In this document: positions 7,220-12,712 of the stretch, one piece after another
Position numbering within the stretch: position 1 is the first letter of the stretch
Layout of the letters: every line of letters starts with the position of its first letter
Origin: an uncultured Acidimicrobiia bacterium
Lineage (GTDB): Bacteria > Actinomycetota > Acidimicrobiia > Spongiisociales > UBA5794
Direction of reading: 5' to 3'
DNA: 12,712 nt
Assembly: GCA_913031525.1 (NCBI GenBank)
Contig: CAJWGC010000016.1
Coordinates: 1-12,712, forward strand
Notes under the pieces: model-generated
Database searches by the model: none
What the model was told of the DNA's origin: nothing
Seen by the model: the letters and a program-made list of their open reading frames with translations, nothing else
Position numbers and translations under genes: made by a program

Positions 7220-7438
7220 TTAGTGGACAGCGAAGGCGATCTTGACAGCGACGCGGTATTGGACGATTGAACCGTCGATGACTCCTGCGTTCATGCTTTG
7301 AACCTCGACTCCTGTGATGCCGCTTATGCTGTCAGCGGCCTTGGTAACCGCTTGGCGTACCGCGTCGTCGAAAGACTCATCAGAGATCCCAATCAGCTCG
7401 ATAACCTTGATCGCGCCTCGCTCGATCCGTCGACTCAT
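7220..7438 (-). CDS. Dodecin-like protein without the classic flavin-contact residues
   Basis: This is a 72-residue protein. The start at 7436–7438 is chosen over an upstream ATG (7483) because AGGAG (plus-strand 7445–7449) lies 6 nt before it and because family members are about 65–75 residues. The dodecin pattern is clear: strand K-V-I-E-L-I-G-I-S (residues 11–19), helix S-F-D-D-A-V-R-Q-A-V-T-K-A, then V-E-V-Q-S and a final strand Y-R-V-A-V-K-I-A-F. Dodecins form hollow dodecamers that hold flavins. In classic members a tryptophan stacks on the flavin and a glutamine contacts it. By alignment these positions are G43 and R62 here, so flavin storage is doubtful. The protein probably belongs to the tryptophan-less dodecin-like branch, whose ligand is not settled. 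Confidence 0.88.
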   Translation of the reverse strand: MSRRIERGAIKVIELIGISDESFDDAVRQAVTKAADSISGITGVEVQSMNAGVIDGSIVQYRVAVKIAFAVH

Positions 7439-7483
7439 CCGATGCTCCTTGCTCGCCAACCGGTTCTGATATTGATGATGCAA

Positions 7484-7511
7484 ATTATGGGATGAGGGTA
7501 GCCTCAGTCCA
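7484..7511 (-). promoter_or_regulatory. Candidate promoter of the dodecin–lipoprotein–MFS genes
   Basis: On the minus strand, TGGACT (7506–7511) and CATAAT (7484–7489) are spaced by 16 nt. Transcription would begin near 7477, giving a leader of about 40 nt before the dodecin start. The −35 box touches the start codon of the divergent plus-strand gene. Both boxes deviate from consensus. Confidence 0.35.
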
Positions 7512-7918
7512 TGGAAACCAATCTCACTTTCGCGGTCCAGGTAGGTCTGAACCGTCGCGTCGGAGGACTGCTTAGTCTTAGCTATCCGTTGGCGCTTACC
7601 GCACTTTCTCTCAGTGTCGGATTCCGCGGTAGCGCAGAGTCTTCTGAGATTGCCACTTCAGTGTTGTCGGCCGTCGTGTTTATTGTTGCTGCTCCTACAT
7701 CGTGGGTGTTCGCTATCGACTTTATCGAAGCGAGCCGGATGACTGTTATATCTGTAGGTGTGTTAACTAGCTTTCCCTTATGGTTCTTAGCCGGGTTCCG
7801 ACTCGCGGTTGTGACAAATATCTGGTCGCAATGGGTGTGGCGTTATGCCAGCATCTGCGGGTTGTGGACTACCACAGTGTTTTTTCTTCTTTTCGGATTG
7901 GCGAAACTATCCGGGTGA
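7511..7918 (+). CDS. Unidentified small membrane protein
   Basis: I do not recognise this protein. It is 135 residues with about four hydrophobic stretches: residues 17–38, 46–70, 77–100 and 110–132. Charged residues lie in the short loops (F-I-E-A-S-R, F-R-L-A), as in a compact integral membrane protein. There are no catalytic or metal-binding motifs and no cysteine cluster. It is divergent from the dodecin-like gene, with very little room for its own promoter, and convergent with dgt. No strong ribosome site precedes the ATG, the nearest purine run (GAGGG) being too distant. The regular hydrophobic periodicity argues that it is real, but the exact start is uncertain. Confidence 0.6.
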   Translation: METNLTFAVQVGLNRRVGGLLSLSYPLALTALSLSVGFRGSAESSEIATSVLSAVVFIVAAPTSWVFAIDFIEASRMTVISVGVLTSFPLWFLAGFRLAVVTNIWSQWVWRYASICGLWTTTVFFLLFGLAKLSG

Positions 7919-7936
7919 AGCTGCTCCATAGTATTT

Positions 7937-7949
7937 CTCCGCTTCGGAG
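7937..7949. terminator. Small hairpin between convergent genes (weak terminator candidate)
   Basis: CTCCG (7937–7941) and CGGAG (7945–7949) form a 5-bp stem with a 3-nt loop, extendable by one G·U pair. It sits in the 46-nt gap between the small membrane-protein gene and dgt, where a bidirectional terminator would be expected. No T-run follows on either strand, so it is not a typical intrinsic terminator. Confidence 0.28.
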
Positions 7950-7964
7950 GGGATGTAAGAGGTA

Positions 7965-8948
7965 TCACTGAATCCGATCGTGGGAGCGAACTGCGAACCT
8001 ATCTGTCATGCCGGCCACGTAGTCGATGACCTGAGTGAGGATGTCGGCATCCTTATGGAGGTAAGTGTCGGGGAGCTCGGATGGATGCATGAGAAAATGT
8101 TCGACGAGATTTCTCACGATTTTCTGGGCACGGAGGAGCGGTGGTTCCATCTCGGCTCGTAAGTACACCCGTTCGAACATGAAATCTCGTATTTCGTTCA
8201 TCACTATTAACGACGTATCGTCCATTCCGATCTTGGAAGTGCACAATGATTCTTCTACGACTGCGTCGACCATCGGTCCGATCCAGGCTTGTCCGGGGGG
8301 ACCGAATCGATTGATGCCCGTCTGTGGGAAGTCATGTTTTTCTAATACGCCGGCTCGCATTGCGTCCTCGGCGTCGTGGGCGAGATAAGCGATTCGGTCA
8401 GCGAACCGTACGATGCTTCCCTCAGGGGTCAACGGACCGATCGGAACTTTCCACGGATGAGCGCGGATTGAATCCAAGACTTCGCGAGTGAGGTTTATGG
8501 GTTCGAGGACCTCGAAGATTCGGGTGCTCTGTTCGGCGTGGAGCCATTCCCCATCTACAAATTCAGTTAATGCGTCCTCTCCGGCATGTCCGAATGGGGA
8601 ATGTCCAACATCGTGACCCAGACAAGCGGCCTCGGTTAGAGCTTCGTTAAGCCCTAACCGGCGGGAGATGGCCCTTCCGATCTGAGTTACTTTCAAGGTA
8701 TGAGTGAGTCGAGTCACATAGTGGTCTCCTTCAGGGTTCATGAATACCTGAGTTTTGTGTTTGAGTCGTCGGAACGCTTTGGAGAAAAGAATTCGATCCC
8801 GGTCCACTTCAAACGCGGTTCTGAAATGATCAGGGCTTTCCAAGTCGACTCGATTCCCCGAACCGGCAGCAAACGTGGCGCCCGGAGCGAGCTCGCGACG
8901 TTCAATCGCCTCAAAGGTTTCGCGGTCTCTGCGACGAAAAATGCTCAT
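7965..8948 (-). CDS. dgt: dNTP triphosphohydrolase, dGTPase family (HD superfamily)
   Basis: This 327-residue cytoplasmic enzyme should cleave dNTPs to nucleoside and tripolyphosphate. The HD metal site is complete: H83 in T-R-L-T-H-T-L-K-V, H112-D113 in L-G-H-D-V-G-H-S-P-F-G-H, and D184 in R-F-A-D-R-I-A-Y. Typical flanking motifs are also present: F-R-T-A-F-E-x-D-R-D-R-I at 42–53, and F-R-R-L-K-H-K-T-Q-V-F at 59–69. The length fits the shorter, dGTPase-like branch rather than the roughly 500-residue enterobacterial Dgt. The start codon overlaps the stop of the upstream PhnD-like lipoprotein gene by 4 nt (ATGA), implying a shared message. The gene usually has housekeeping neighbours, so this pairing is unexpected. 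Which dNTPs it prefers, and whether it needs a dNTP activator, cannot be read from sequence. Confidence 0.93.
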   Translation of the reverse strand: MSIFRRRDRETFEAIERRELAPGATFAAGSGNRVDLESPDHFRTAFEVDRDRILFSKAFRRLKHKTQVFMNPEGDHYVTRLTHTLKVTQIGRAISRRLGLNEALTEAACLGHDVGHSPFGHAGEDALTEFVDGEWLHAEQSTRIFEVLEPINLTREVLDSIRAHPWKVPIGPLTPEGSIVRFADRIAYLAHDAEDAMRAGVLEKHDFPQTGINRFGPPGQAWIGPMVDAVVEESLCTSKIGMDDTSLIVMNEIRDFMFERVYLRAEMEPPLLRAQKIVRNLVEHFLMHPSELPDTYLHKDADILTQVIDYVAGMTDRFAVRSHDRIQ

Positions 8949-10126
8949 TTCTTATAGTCGATTAAATCAGCCACCAATTTCAGGGAATCCAAAGTAGTTG
9001 TGTCTACTCGTTGTAGATCCGTCCAGCCGTATATTCCCTCCATGATCTGTCTACCGCTGTCTGATCCGATGTAGTTCACCATCGTTATGAATAACGCGTC
9101 TTTTAGATTTTTGGGTAGATCACGACGAACCGCTACGACGTCGTTGGCGATGCGATCGCTGATATTGAAGACGATCACTTTTTCTCCGACGTCCGGGAAC
9201 TGCTCGCTAACGTTCCTTCTAGCGTCGTTGAACGAAACCCCAAACGTAGCGTCACCGTTGTATACGTTGAGTACTGATGAGTCATGCGAACCGGTACCGT
9301 AGATGGAGATGTATTGATCGGTTTCCAATCCAGCGTTGTTGAGCTGGACTGTTGGTACCAGAAAACCAGATGTCGACGTTTCTGAAACAAAGGAGATTGT
9401 TCTTCCCTCGATCACAGTGATCGGAATCGGATGAGGGCATCGGAGTCCTTCTGCGTAAACCTTATCGCGATTGTTATCGTGGTCGTACCCAACTTGAAGC
9501 TGCGGCGAATCTGTTGGTCCCACTGCAATAACGTTGTTACCGGCGTCGTAGTAGAACGTGCCTGGCTCTGGATCTCCGTCACATACTTTGGGGTCGTTGG
9601 TGAAGTACTGAGTGTGATAGGTCGAATCACCATACCGAACGGACTGAGCCAATAATTCCATGTTGCCGTACTGGCGATCGGCCAAAATGAAGCTTTGCGG
9701 TCCGAAAGCGCCGATGTCCATCTCGCCTGCTCCCATTGCAACTCCTAGAGTGGGGTAGTCGGTGGTTACTGTCCCGACTACTTCGATTCCTAGTGCTTCG
9801 CTCAGTACCTGAGTAAAAACGTCGATGTTGTCCTGCAGAGTTGTGATTTCCTGGCTCGGGATGAAACCGAAAACAAGGATTTCTGGCCATCCTGATCTCG
9901 GATCGGGTGGTGCTGTCGGTGCTGTAACTTCGATCTCCGAAATAGTGGTCTCGGTCTCGAAGGAAGTGACGGTTATCGGCTTTTCATTAGTTGGTGTTTC
10001 TACTTCCACGATCGAAGTATTTGACGTAGTTGTTGATGATGCGGTGGACCGGGTGTCACTATCGCCACAAGATGACAGGATGATTACACAGGCGAATCCC
10101 ACCACCGCCGATTTACGAAATGTCAT
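8945..10126 (-). CDS. PhnD-like substrate-binding lipoprotein (copy 2, coupled to dgt)
   Basis: This is a 393-residue lipoprotein. The ATG at 10124–10126 is chosen because it directly begins a signal peptide (M-T-F-R-K, hydrophobic core, lipobox L-S-S-C at C20). The frame is open back to an ATG at 10279, but that would overlap a good promoter. After the lipobox comes a long Thr/Ser/Glu-rich tether, then P-R-S-G-W-P and a PhnD-family core (phosphate/phosphonate-type ABC binding proteins). Visible motifs are S-T-S-G-F-L-V-P at 251–258, G-S-H-D, and F-G-V-S-F-N-D-A-R-R. Between the two halves is an insertion with C182 and C230 that is absent from ordinary PhnD, and the neighbouring paralogue has a matching pair. 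No permease or ATPase gene is nearby. The ligand may be an oxyanion, but that is inference from family only. The stop codon overlaps the dgt start. Confidence 0.82.
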   Translation of the reverse strand: MTFRKSAVVGFACVIILSSCGDSDTRSTASSTTTSNTSIVEVETPTNEKPITVTSFETETTISEIEVTAPTAPPDPRSGWPEILVFGFIPSQEITTLQDNIDVFTQVLSEALGIEVVGTVTTDYPTLGVAMGAGEMDIGAFGPQSFILADRQYGNMELLAQSVRYGDSTYHTQYFTNDPKVCDGDPEPGTFYYDAGNNVIAVGPTDSPQLQVGYDHDNNRDKVYAEGLRCPHPIPITVIEGRTISFVSETSTSGFLVPTVQLNNAGLETDQYISIYGTGSHDSSVLNVYNGDATFGVSFNDARRNVSEQFPDVGEKVIVFNISDRIANDVVAVRRDLPKNLKDALFITMVNYIGSDSGRQIMEGIYGWTDLQRVDTTTLDSLKLVADLIDYKK

Positions 10127-10189
10127 AGATACTGATGATCTCCACTTGAGAGCGATTTCTAATCTCGCGTCTTGATGTGAGGCTAACTC

Positions 10190-10216
10190 TCGCCCATCCA
10201 GTGTTCCATCTGGCGA
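10190..10216 (-). promoter_or_regulatory. Possible stem-loop in the leader of the PhnD-like/dgt message
   Basis: In the roughly 119-nt leader, TCGC–CAG on the 5′ side can pair with CTG and, after a bulge, GCGA on the 3′ side, giving a seven-pair bulged hairpin. It lies between the candidate promoter and the start codon. It matches no riboswitch that I recognise. Confidence 0.2.
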
Positions 10217-10251
10217 ATGTCCGAATTTTCTCGAGGTTACGTTTCTAGGAA

Positions 10252-10279
10252 AAATTAGATTTTTTAAGTCGTTTGTCAA
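10252..10279 (-). promoter_or_regulatory. Candidate promoter of the second PhnD-like gene and dgt
   Basis: On the minus strand, a perfect TTGACA (10274–10279) is followed after 16 nt by TAATTT (10252–10257), in the most AT-rich stretch nearby. Transcription would begin near 10245. This separates the second lipoprotein and dgt from the first lipoprotein as their own unit and places the in-frame ATG at 10279 upstream of the transcript start. Confidence 0.55.
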
Positions 10280-10309
10280 CTTCTCGGACTCATTTGTTAG
10301 AAAATGAAA

Positions 10310-11446
10310 TTAGTCACCCCTCGTAAAGGTATGTTCCATTCTTGCGATCGTATCGAGAGATTGTTCGGTGGCTATGTCTGCTTCGGACAGGGCCGTCCAT
10401 CCTGTAGCTTGCGCTAGGGCCGACTGGCCTGGGAACGTTCCTGCGTAGAAGATGAATTCTTTGATCAGGGAGTCTTTGAGGGTTTGAGGGAGGTCATCCC
10501 TAATGGCCATCACAGCATTGCCAATCCTCGGTGTGATATTGAAAACGATGGTTTTTGAGCCAATGTCTGAATGATTCCCTTGTACGAAATTACGAGCATC
10601 GTCGAAGGAGACACCGATATCGGCGATGCCATCGTAAACAGCGGTGACGACGGCGTCGTGGCTACCTAAGAAGATTGAATCGTATTGTTCTCCAGTTATC
10701 TCATTGTCCAACAACTCCATAGTGGGGACCAGGAAACCCGTAGGAGATTCTTCATTGACGAATGCAATGGTCTTTCCAATTACGACGTTGAGGTCGACTT
10801 TTTGAGGACAGGCAAGGCCAGCATCGGTTCCTTCCTTTCGTATCCCGCCGGACGTCCATCCGACCTGTAAGGTGGGAACCTCAGTGGGCGCTTGGGGGAT
10901 CACACTCCCGAACGCGTTGTAATAAAAGGCTCCCTCAACAGGATCCGCGCCACACAATGTGGGGTCGTTAGTCAGCCACTGGCCATGATTGGAAGAATCA
11001 CCGAAGCGAACTTCTTGAGCGAACAATTGCAGGTTATCGAAGTTCGGAGATACACGTACGTAATCCCGAGCGTCGAACACTCCGATGTCGATGATGCGAA
11101 AATCTATGGCTCTTGCGATGGAGACGGCATCTGCAGCAACACTGGCAGTAAAATCGATATCCAATTTGGCTCCGACGACCGAAACGAATGCTGTAGCGCC
11201 GTCCAGACTTTCTTGGTAGTTAATCCGGGGTTCGAGACCAAGTACCAGATCGTCTGGCCATCCTGCTCTCGGATTGATTGTGGTCGCGGTGGTCGCGGTG
11301 GTCGCGGTGGTCGCGGTGCCTGGGATGGTCGAAGTGCTTTCAATGGCAGAGGCCAAGGTCGTAGTCGAAGGTTCTTTACCGCTGGTGCATGCCGCGATCA
11401 TGAGCGTCGGTATTAGCGCGATCGCGAGTTTCTGAGCCTGGTTCAT
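10310..11446 (-). CDS. PhnD-like substrate-binding lipoprotein (copy 1)
   Basis: This is a 378-residue lipoprotein with a signal peptide and lipobox I-A-A-C at C20, then a Thr-rich tether containing an A-T-T repeat. The PhnD-like core begins at P-R-A-G-W-P and carries S-P-T-G-F-L-V-P at 234–241, G-S-H-D, and I-G-V-S-F-D-D-A-R. It is clearly paralogous to the downstream copy: both share x-G-D-S, T-N-D-P, F-Y-Y, L-Q-V-G and the same cysteine-bearing insertion (C165 and C213 here, 48 apart, as in the other copy). In ordinary PhnD the segment before the T-S-G-F motif is much shorter. Here serine-threonine is replaced by S-P-T at the presumed ligand loop, so the two copies may bind different ligands. 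There is no ABC permease or ATPase beside it. AGGA lies 9 nt before the ATG. Confidence 0.83.
   Translation of the reverse strand: MNQAQKLAIALIPTLMIAACTSGKEPSTTTLASAIESTSTIPGTATTATTATTATTINPRAGWPDDLVLGLEPRINYQESLDGATAFVSVVGAKLDIDFTASVAADAVSIARAIDFRIIDIGVFDARDYVRVSPNFDNLQLFAQEVRFGDSSNHGQWLTNDPTLCGADPVEGAFYYNAFGSVIPQAPTEVPTLQVGWTSGGIRKEGTDAGLACPQKVDLNVVIGKTIAFVNEESPTGFLVPTMELLDNEITGEQYDSIFLGSHDAVVTAVYDGIADIGVSFDDARNFVQGNHSDIGSKTIVFNITPRIGNAVMAIRDDLPQTLKDSLIKEFIFYAGTFPGQSALAQATGWTALSEADIATEQSLDTIARMEHTFTRGD
11280..11315. repeat. Four perfect 9-bp tandem repeats inside the lipoprotein tether
   Basis: The unit GTGGTCGCG occurs four times without a mismatch and encodes the repeated A-T-T of the tether between lipobox and binding domain (minus strand). 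Because the unit is 9 bp, gain or loss of copies keeps the frame and only changes tether length. Confidence 0.9.
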
Positions 11447-11506
11447 CTCACCGGTCCTGGCTCATGGTATGTCATAGCGAGCCGATTGGGCGGAAGGCTA
11501 GGAGGT

Positions 11507-11535
11507 TTGATTGTTGGCTTCCAACATCATATTTC
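11507..11535 (+). promoter_or_regulatory. Candidate dnaX promoter with a dyad in its spacer
   Basis: TTGATT and TATTTC are spaced by 17 nt. The spacer contains most of a 6-bp inverted repeat, TGTTGG (11512–11517) and CCAACA (11521–11526), with a 3-nt centre. Transcription would begin near 11542, about 65 nt before dnaX. Box matches are weak. Confidence 0.25.
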
Positions 11536-11549
11536 TACTTCGCGAAAGA

Positions 11550-11565
11550 ACCGGATACTGCCGGT
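11550..11565. other. Short inverted repeat upstream of dnaX
   Basis: ACCGG (11550–11554) and CCGGT (11561–11565) are inverted around a 6-nt loop. Just before lies the palindrome TTCGCGAA (11539–11546). Both would fall in or near the dnaX leader. No T-run follows, so this is not a terminator. A regulatory role is only possible. Confidence 0.2.
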
Positions 11566-11605
11566 CGCGGCATTGCGTCGTCGACCCGGGTTACTATCGG
11601 AGAAG

Positions 11606-12712
11606 ATGGATTATCAGACGCTTTACCGTAAGTACCGACCGCAGCGATTCGACGAGGTCATAGGACAGGATCACATCACTCGTACCCTTACCCGGGAAGT
11701 CGTTGAACTCAAGGTCGCTCATGCATACCTTTTCGCAGGACCACGTGGAACCGGGAAGACCACAAGCGCTCGATTGCTTGCTAAGGCCCTTAATTGCGTC
11801 AACCGTCAGGCTGACGGGGAGCCGGACAACGAGTGCGTTTCTTGTATCGAGATCGCTGAAGGTCGGTCGCTTGATGTGATGGAACTTGATGCTGCCTCTC
11901 ATAACAAAGTCGACGACGTACGCGAAATACGGATGAACGTCGGCACTGTGGCCGCTTCCAGCGGAGCGCGTAGGATCTACATTCTCGACGAGGCTCACAT
12001 GTTGTCTCGAGCAGCAGGGAATGCCTTATTGAAGACTCTTGAAGAACCTCCTGATCACGTGGTTTTTGTGTTGGCTACAACCGAGCCCTACAAGATGCTG
12101 GACACTATTCGTAGTCGAACGCAGCGATTCGATTTTCATCCTGTTCCTGTGGAGATCCTCATTGATCATCTCGCAGAGATCTCATGTCGCGAGGAGTTTT
12201 CTGTCGAGCAGGAAGCTCTCGCCATAATTGCTTCTCACGCTCTTGGATCTGTACGCGATGCTTTGAGTCTCCTAGAACAGGTAGCAGCACTTGGAAGCGG
12301 GGTGATCGAGTCATCTTCAGTGGTACGTTCTCTAGGTCTCGCTGCTCCCGAGTCCTATGGAAAGCTCGTTCAGGCGATTGCAGACCAGAACGCTCCCGAT
12401 GCCCTAACGCTAATCGCGTCGTTGTCTTCTCGGGGCGTTGATTTACGTCGTTTCGTCGCTGAGGCTTTGGCTTTTTTTCGAGGTCTCTTTTTATCTCAAT
12501 ATTCTCCCAATCTTGAGGAAGTAGCCGATCTACCTTCTTTCGAAAACTGTGTCGATCCGTTTGCCGTGGCGCAAGACAGCGATGCGCTGGTGCTTTTGAC
12601 AGAGTGGGAAGAAGAATTGGAACGAGCCATTCAAATCATTGGCATTGATGCTATTCCTCATCTAGAGAGAGCATTGGCTGTGGAGAGAAATCCAAGAGTA
12701 CGAGCATTGGCC
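11606..12712 (+). CDS. dnaX: DNA polymerase III subunit gamma/tau, N-terminal part (partial)
   Basis: The first 369 codons are present and the frame is open at the right edge. This is the ATPase of the clamp loader that places the beta clamp on primed DNA. Visible motifs are Y-R-K-Y-R-P at 7–12; Walker A G-P-R-G-T-G-K-T at 45–52; Walker B I-L-D-E-A-H at 126–131; sensor 1 A-T-T-E at 157–160; and the arginine finger S-R-T-Q-R-F at 170–175, where T replaces the C of the classic SRC motif. The zinc module is unusual: C64, C77 and C80 are present, but the usual second cysteine (P-C-G-x-C in E. coli) is P-D-N-E-C here, with D74 in its place. GGAG precedes the ATG by 3 nt, which is close. Domain IV/V and any frameshift site for the short form lie beyond the window. 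Confidence 0.97.
   Translation, partial: MDYQTLYRKYRPQRFDEVIGQDHITRTLTREVVELKVAHAYLFAGPRGTGKTTSARLLAKALNCVNRQADGEPDNECVSCIEIAEGRSLDVMELDAASHNKVDDVREIRMNVGTVAASSGARRIYILDEAHMLSRAAGNALLKTLEEPPDHVVFVLATTEPYKMLDTIRSRTQRFDFHPVPVEILIDHLAEISCREEFSVEQEALAIIASHALGSVRDALSLLEQVAALGSGVIESSSVVRSLGLAAPESYGKLVQAIADQNAPDALTLIASLSSRGVDLRRFVAEALAFFRGLFLSQYSPNLEEVADLPSFENCVDPFAVAQDSDALVLLTEWEEELERAIQIIGIDAIPHLERALAVERNPRVRALA

Noticed and set aside
11226..11238. A GGTTCGAGACC stretch resembling a tRNA TΨC arm
   Set aside because: It falls within the lipoprotein coding sequence and no anticodon or acceptor stem can be drawn around it.
11280..11318. Possible CRISPR-like or minisatellite array
   Set aside because: The units abut with no spacers, are 9 bp long and lie in frame inside a coding sequence.
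10892..11416. A 174-codon plus-strand frame with a Gly-Arg-Gly repeat
   Set aside because: It is antisense to the first PhnD-like lipoprotein; the Gly-Arg repeat is just the complement of the 9-bp tether repeat.
11447..11605. Signal recognition particle RNA or tRNA-Ser upstream of dnaX, as seen in some genomes
   Set aside because: I found neither the SRP GGAAG/GCAGCC helix-8 signature nor a TΨC loop with matching acceptor stem in this gap.

Overview
The window is a piece of bacterial chromosome, most likely from an actinomycetota. The main evidence is a fused CofG–CofH FO synthase (FbiC, coenzyme F420 pathway), an LprG-like lipoprotein overlapping a P55-like MFS transporter (an arrangement known from mycobacteria), a DnaX whose arginine-finger motif reads SRT, and a promoter that appears to give a leaderless transcript. 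Base composition looks close to 50 % GC by eye, lower than in most cultured high-GC actinobacteria. An uncultured mid-GC lineage such as Acidimicrobiia would fit, but that placement is inference. I see no phage, transposon, CRISPR, rRNA or tRNA, so this looks like ordinary chromosome with several unusual small arrangements.

Layout. (1) 1–1196: the N-terminal part of an M24 (Xaa-Pro peptidase-like) protein runs off the left edge on the minus strand. It is divergent from a small CDP-alcohol phosphatidyltransferase-like membrane protein, and the 190 bp between them hold a good minus-strand promoter overlaid by a palindrome and an inverted repeat. (2) 1284–4831: an unidentified four-helix membrane protein (minus) is divergent from an HxlR-type regulator whose stop codon overlaps the start of fbiC by 4 nt. 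(3) 4897–7438 (minus): a dodecin-like protein, then the LprG-like lipoprotein, then the MFS exporter, the last two overlapping by 8 nt. (4) 7511–7918: an unidentified small membrane protein (plus). (5) 7965–11446 (minus): two tandem PhnD-like substrate-binding lipoproteins. The second has its own promoter and overlaps dgt (dNTP triphosphohydrolase, HD family) by 4 nt. (6) 11606–12712: dnaX, the DNA polymerase III clamp-loader subunit, running off the right edge.

How the genes may work together. HxlR and FbiC must be made from one message, so F420 precursor synthesis is probably regulated by, or co-regulated with, an HxlR protein. The lipoprotein/MFS pair resembles the mycobacterial LprG–Rv1410c system that moves lipids to the outer envelope. 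The two PhnD-like lipoproteins are paralogues sharing a cysteine-bearing insertion of matching spacing, and no ABC permease or ATPase lies beside them, so their ligand and partner are open. Coupling one of them to dgt is the most unexpected arrangement here. DnaX lacks one of its four zinc-ligand cysteines, and the dodecin-like protein lacks both classic flavin-contact residues.
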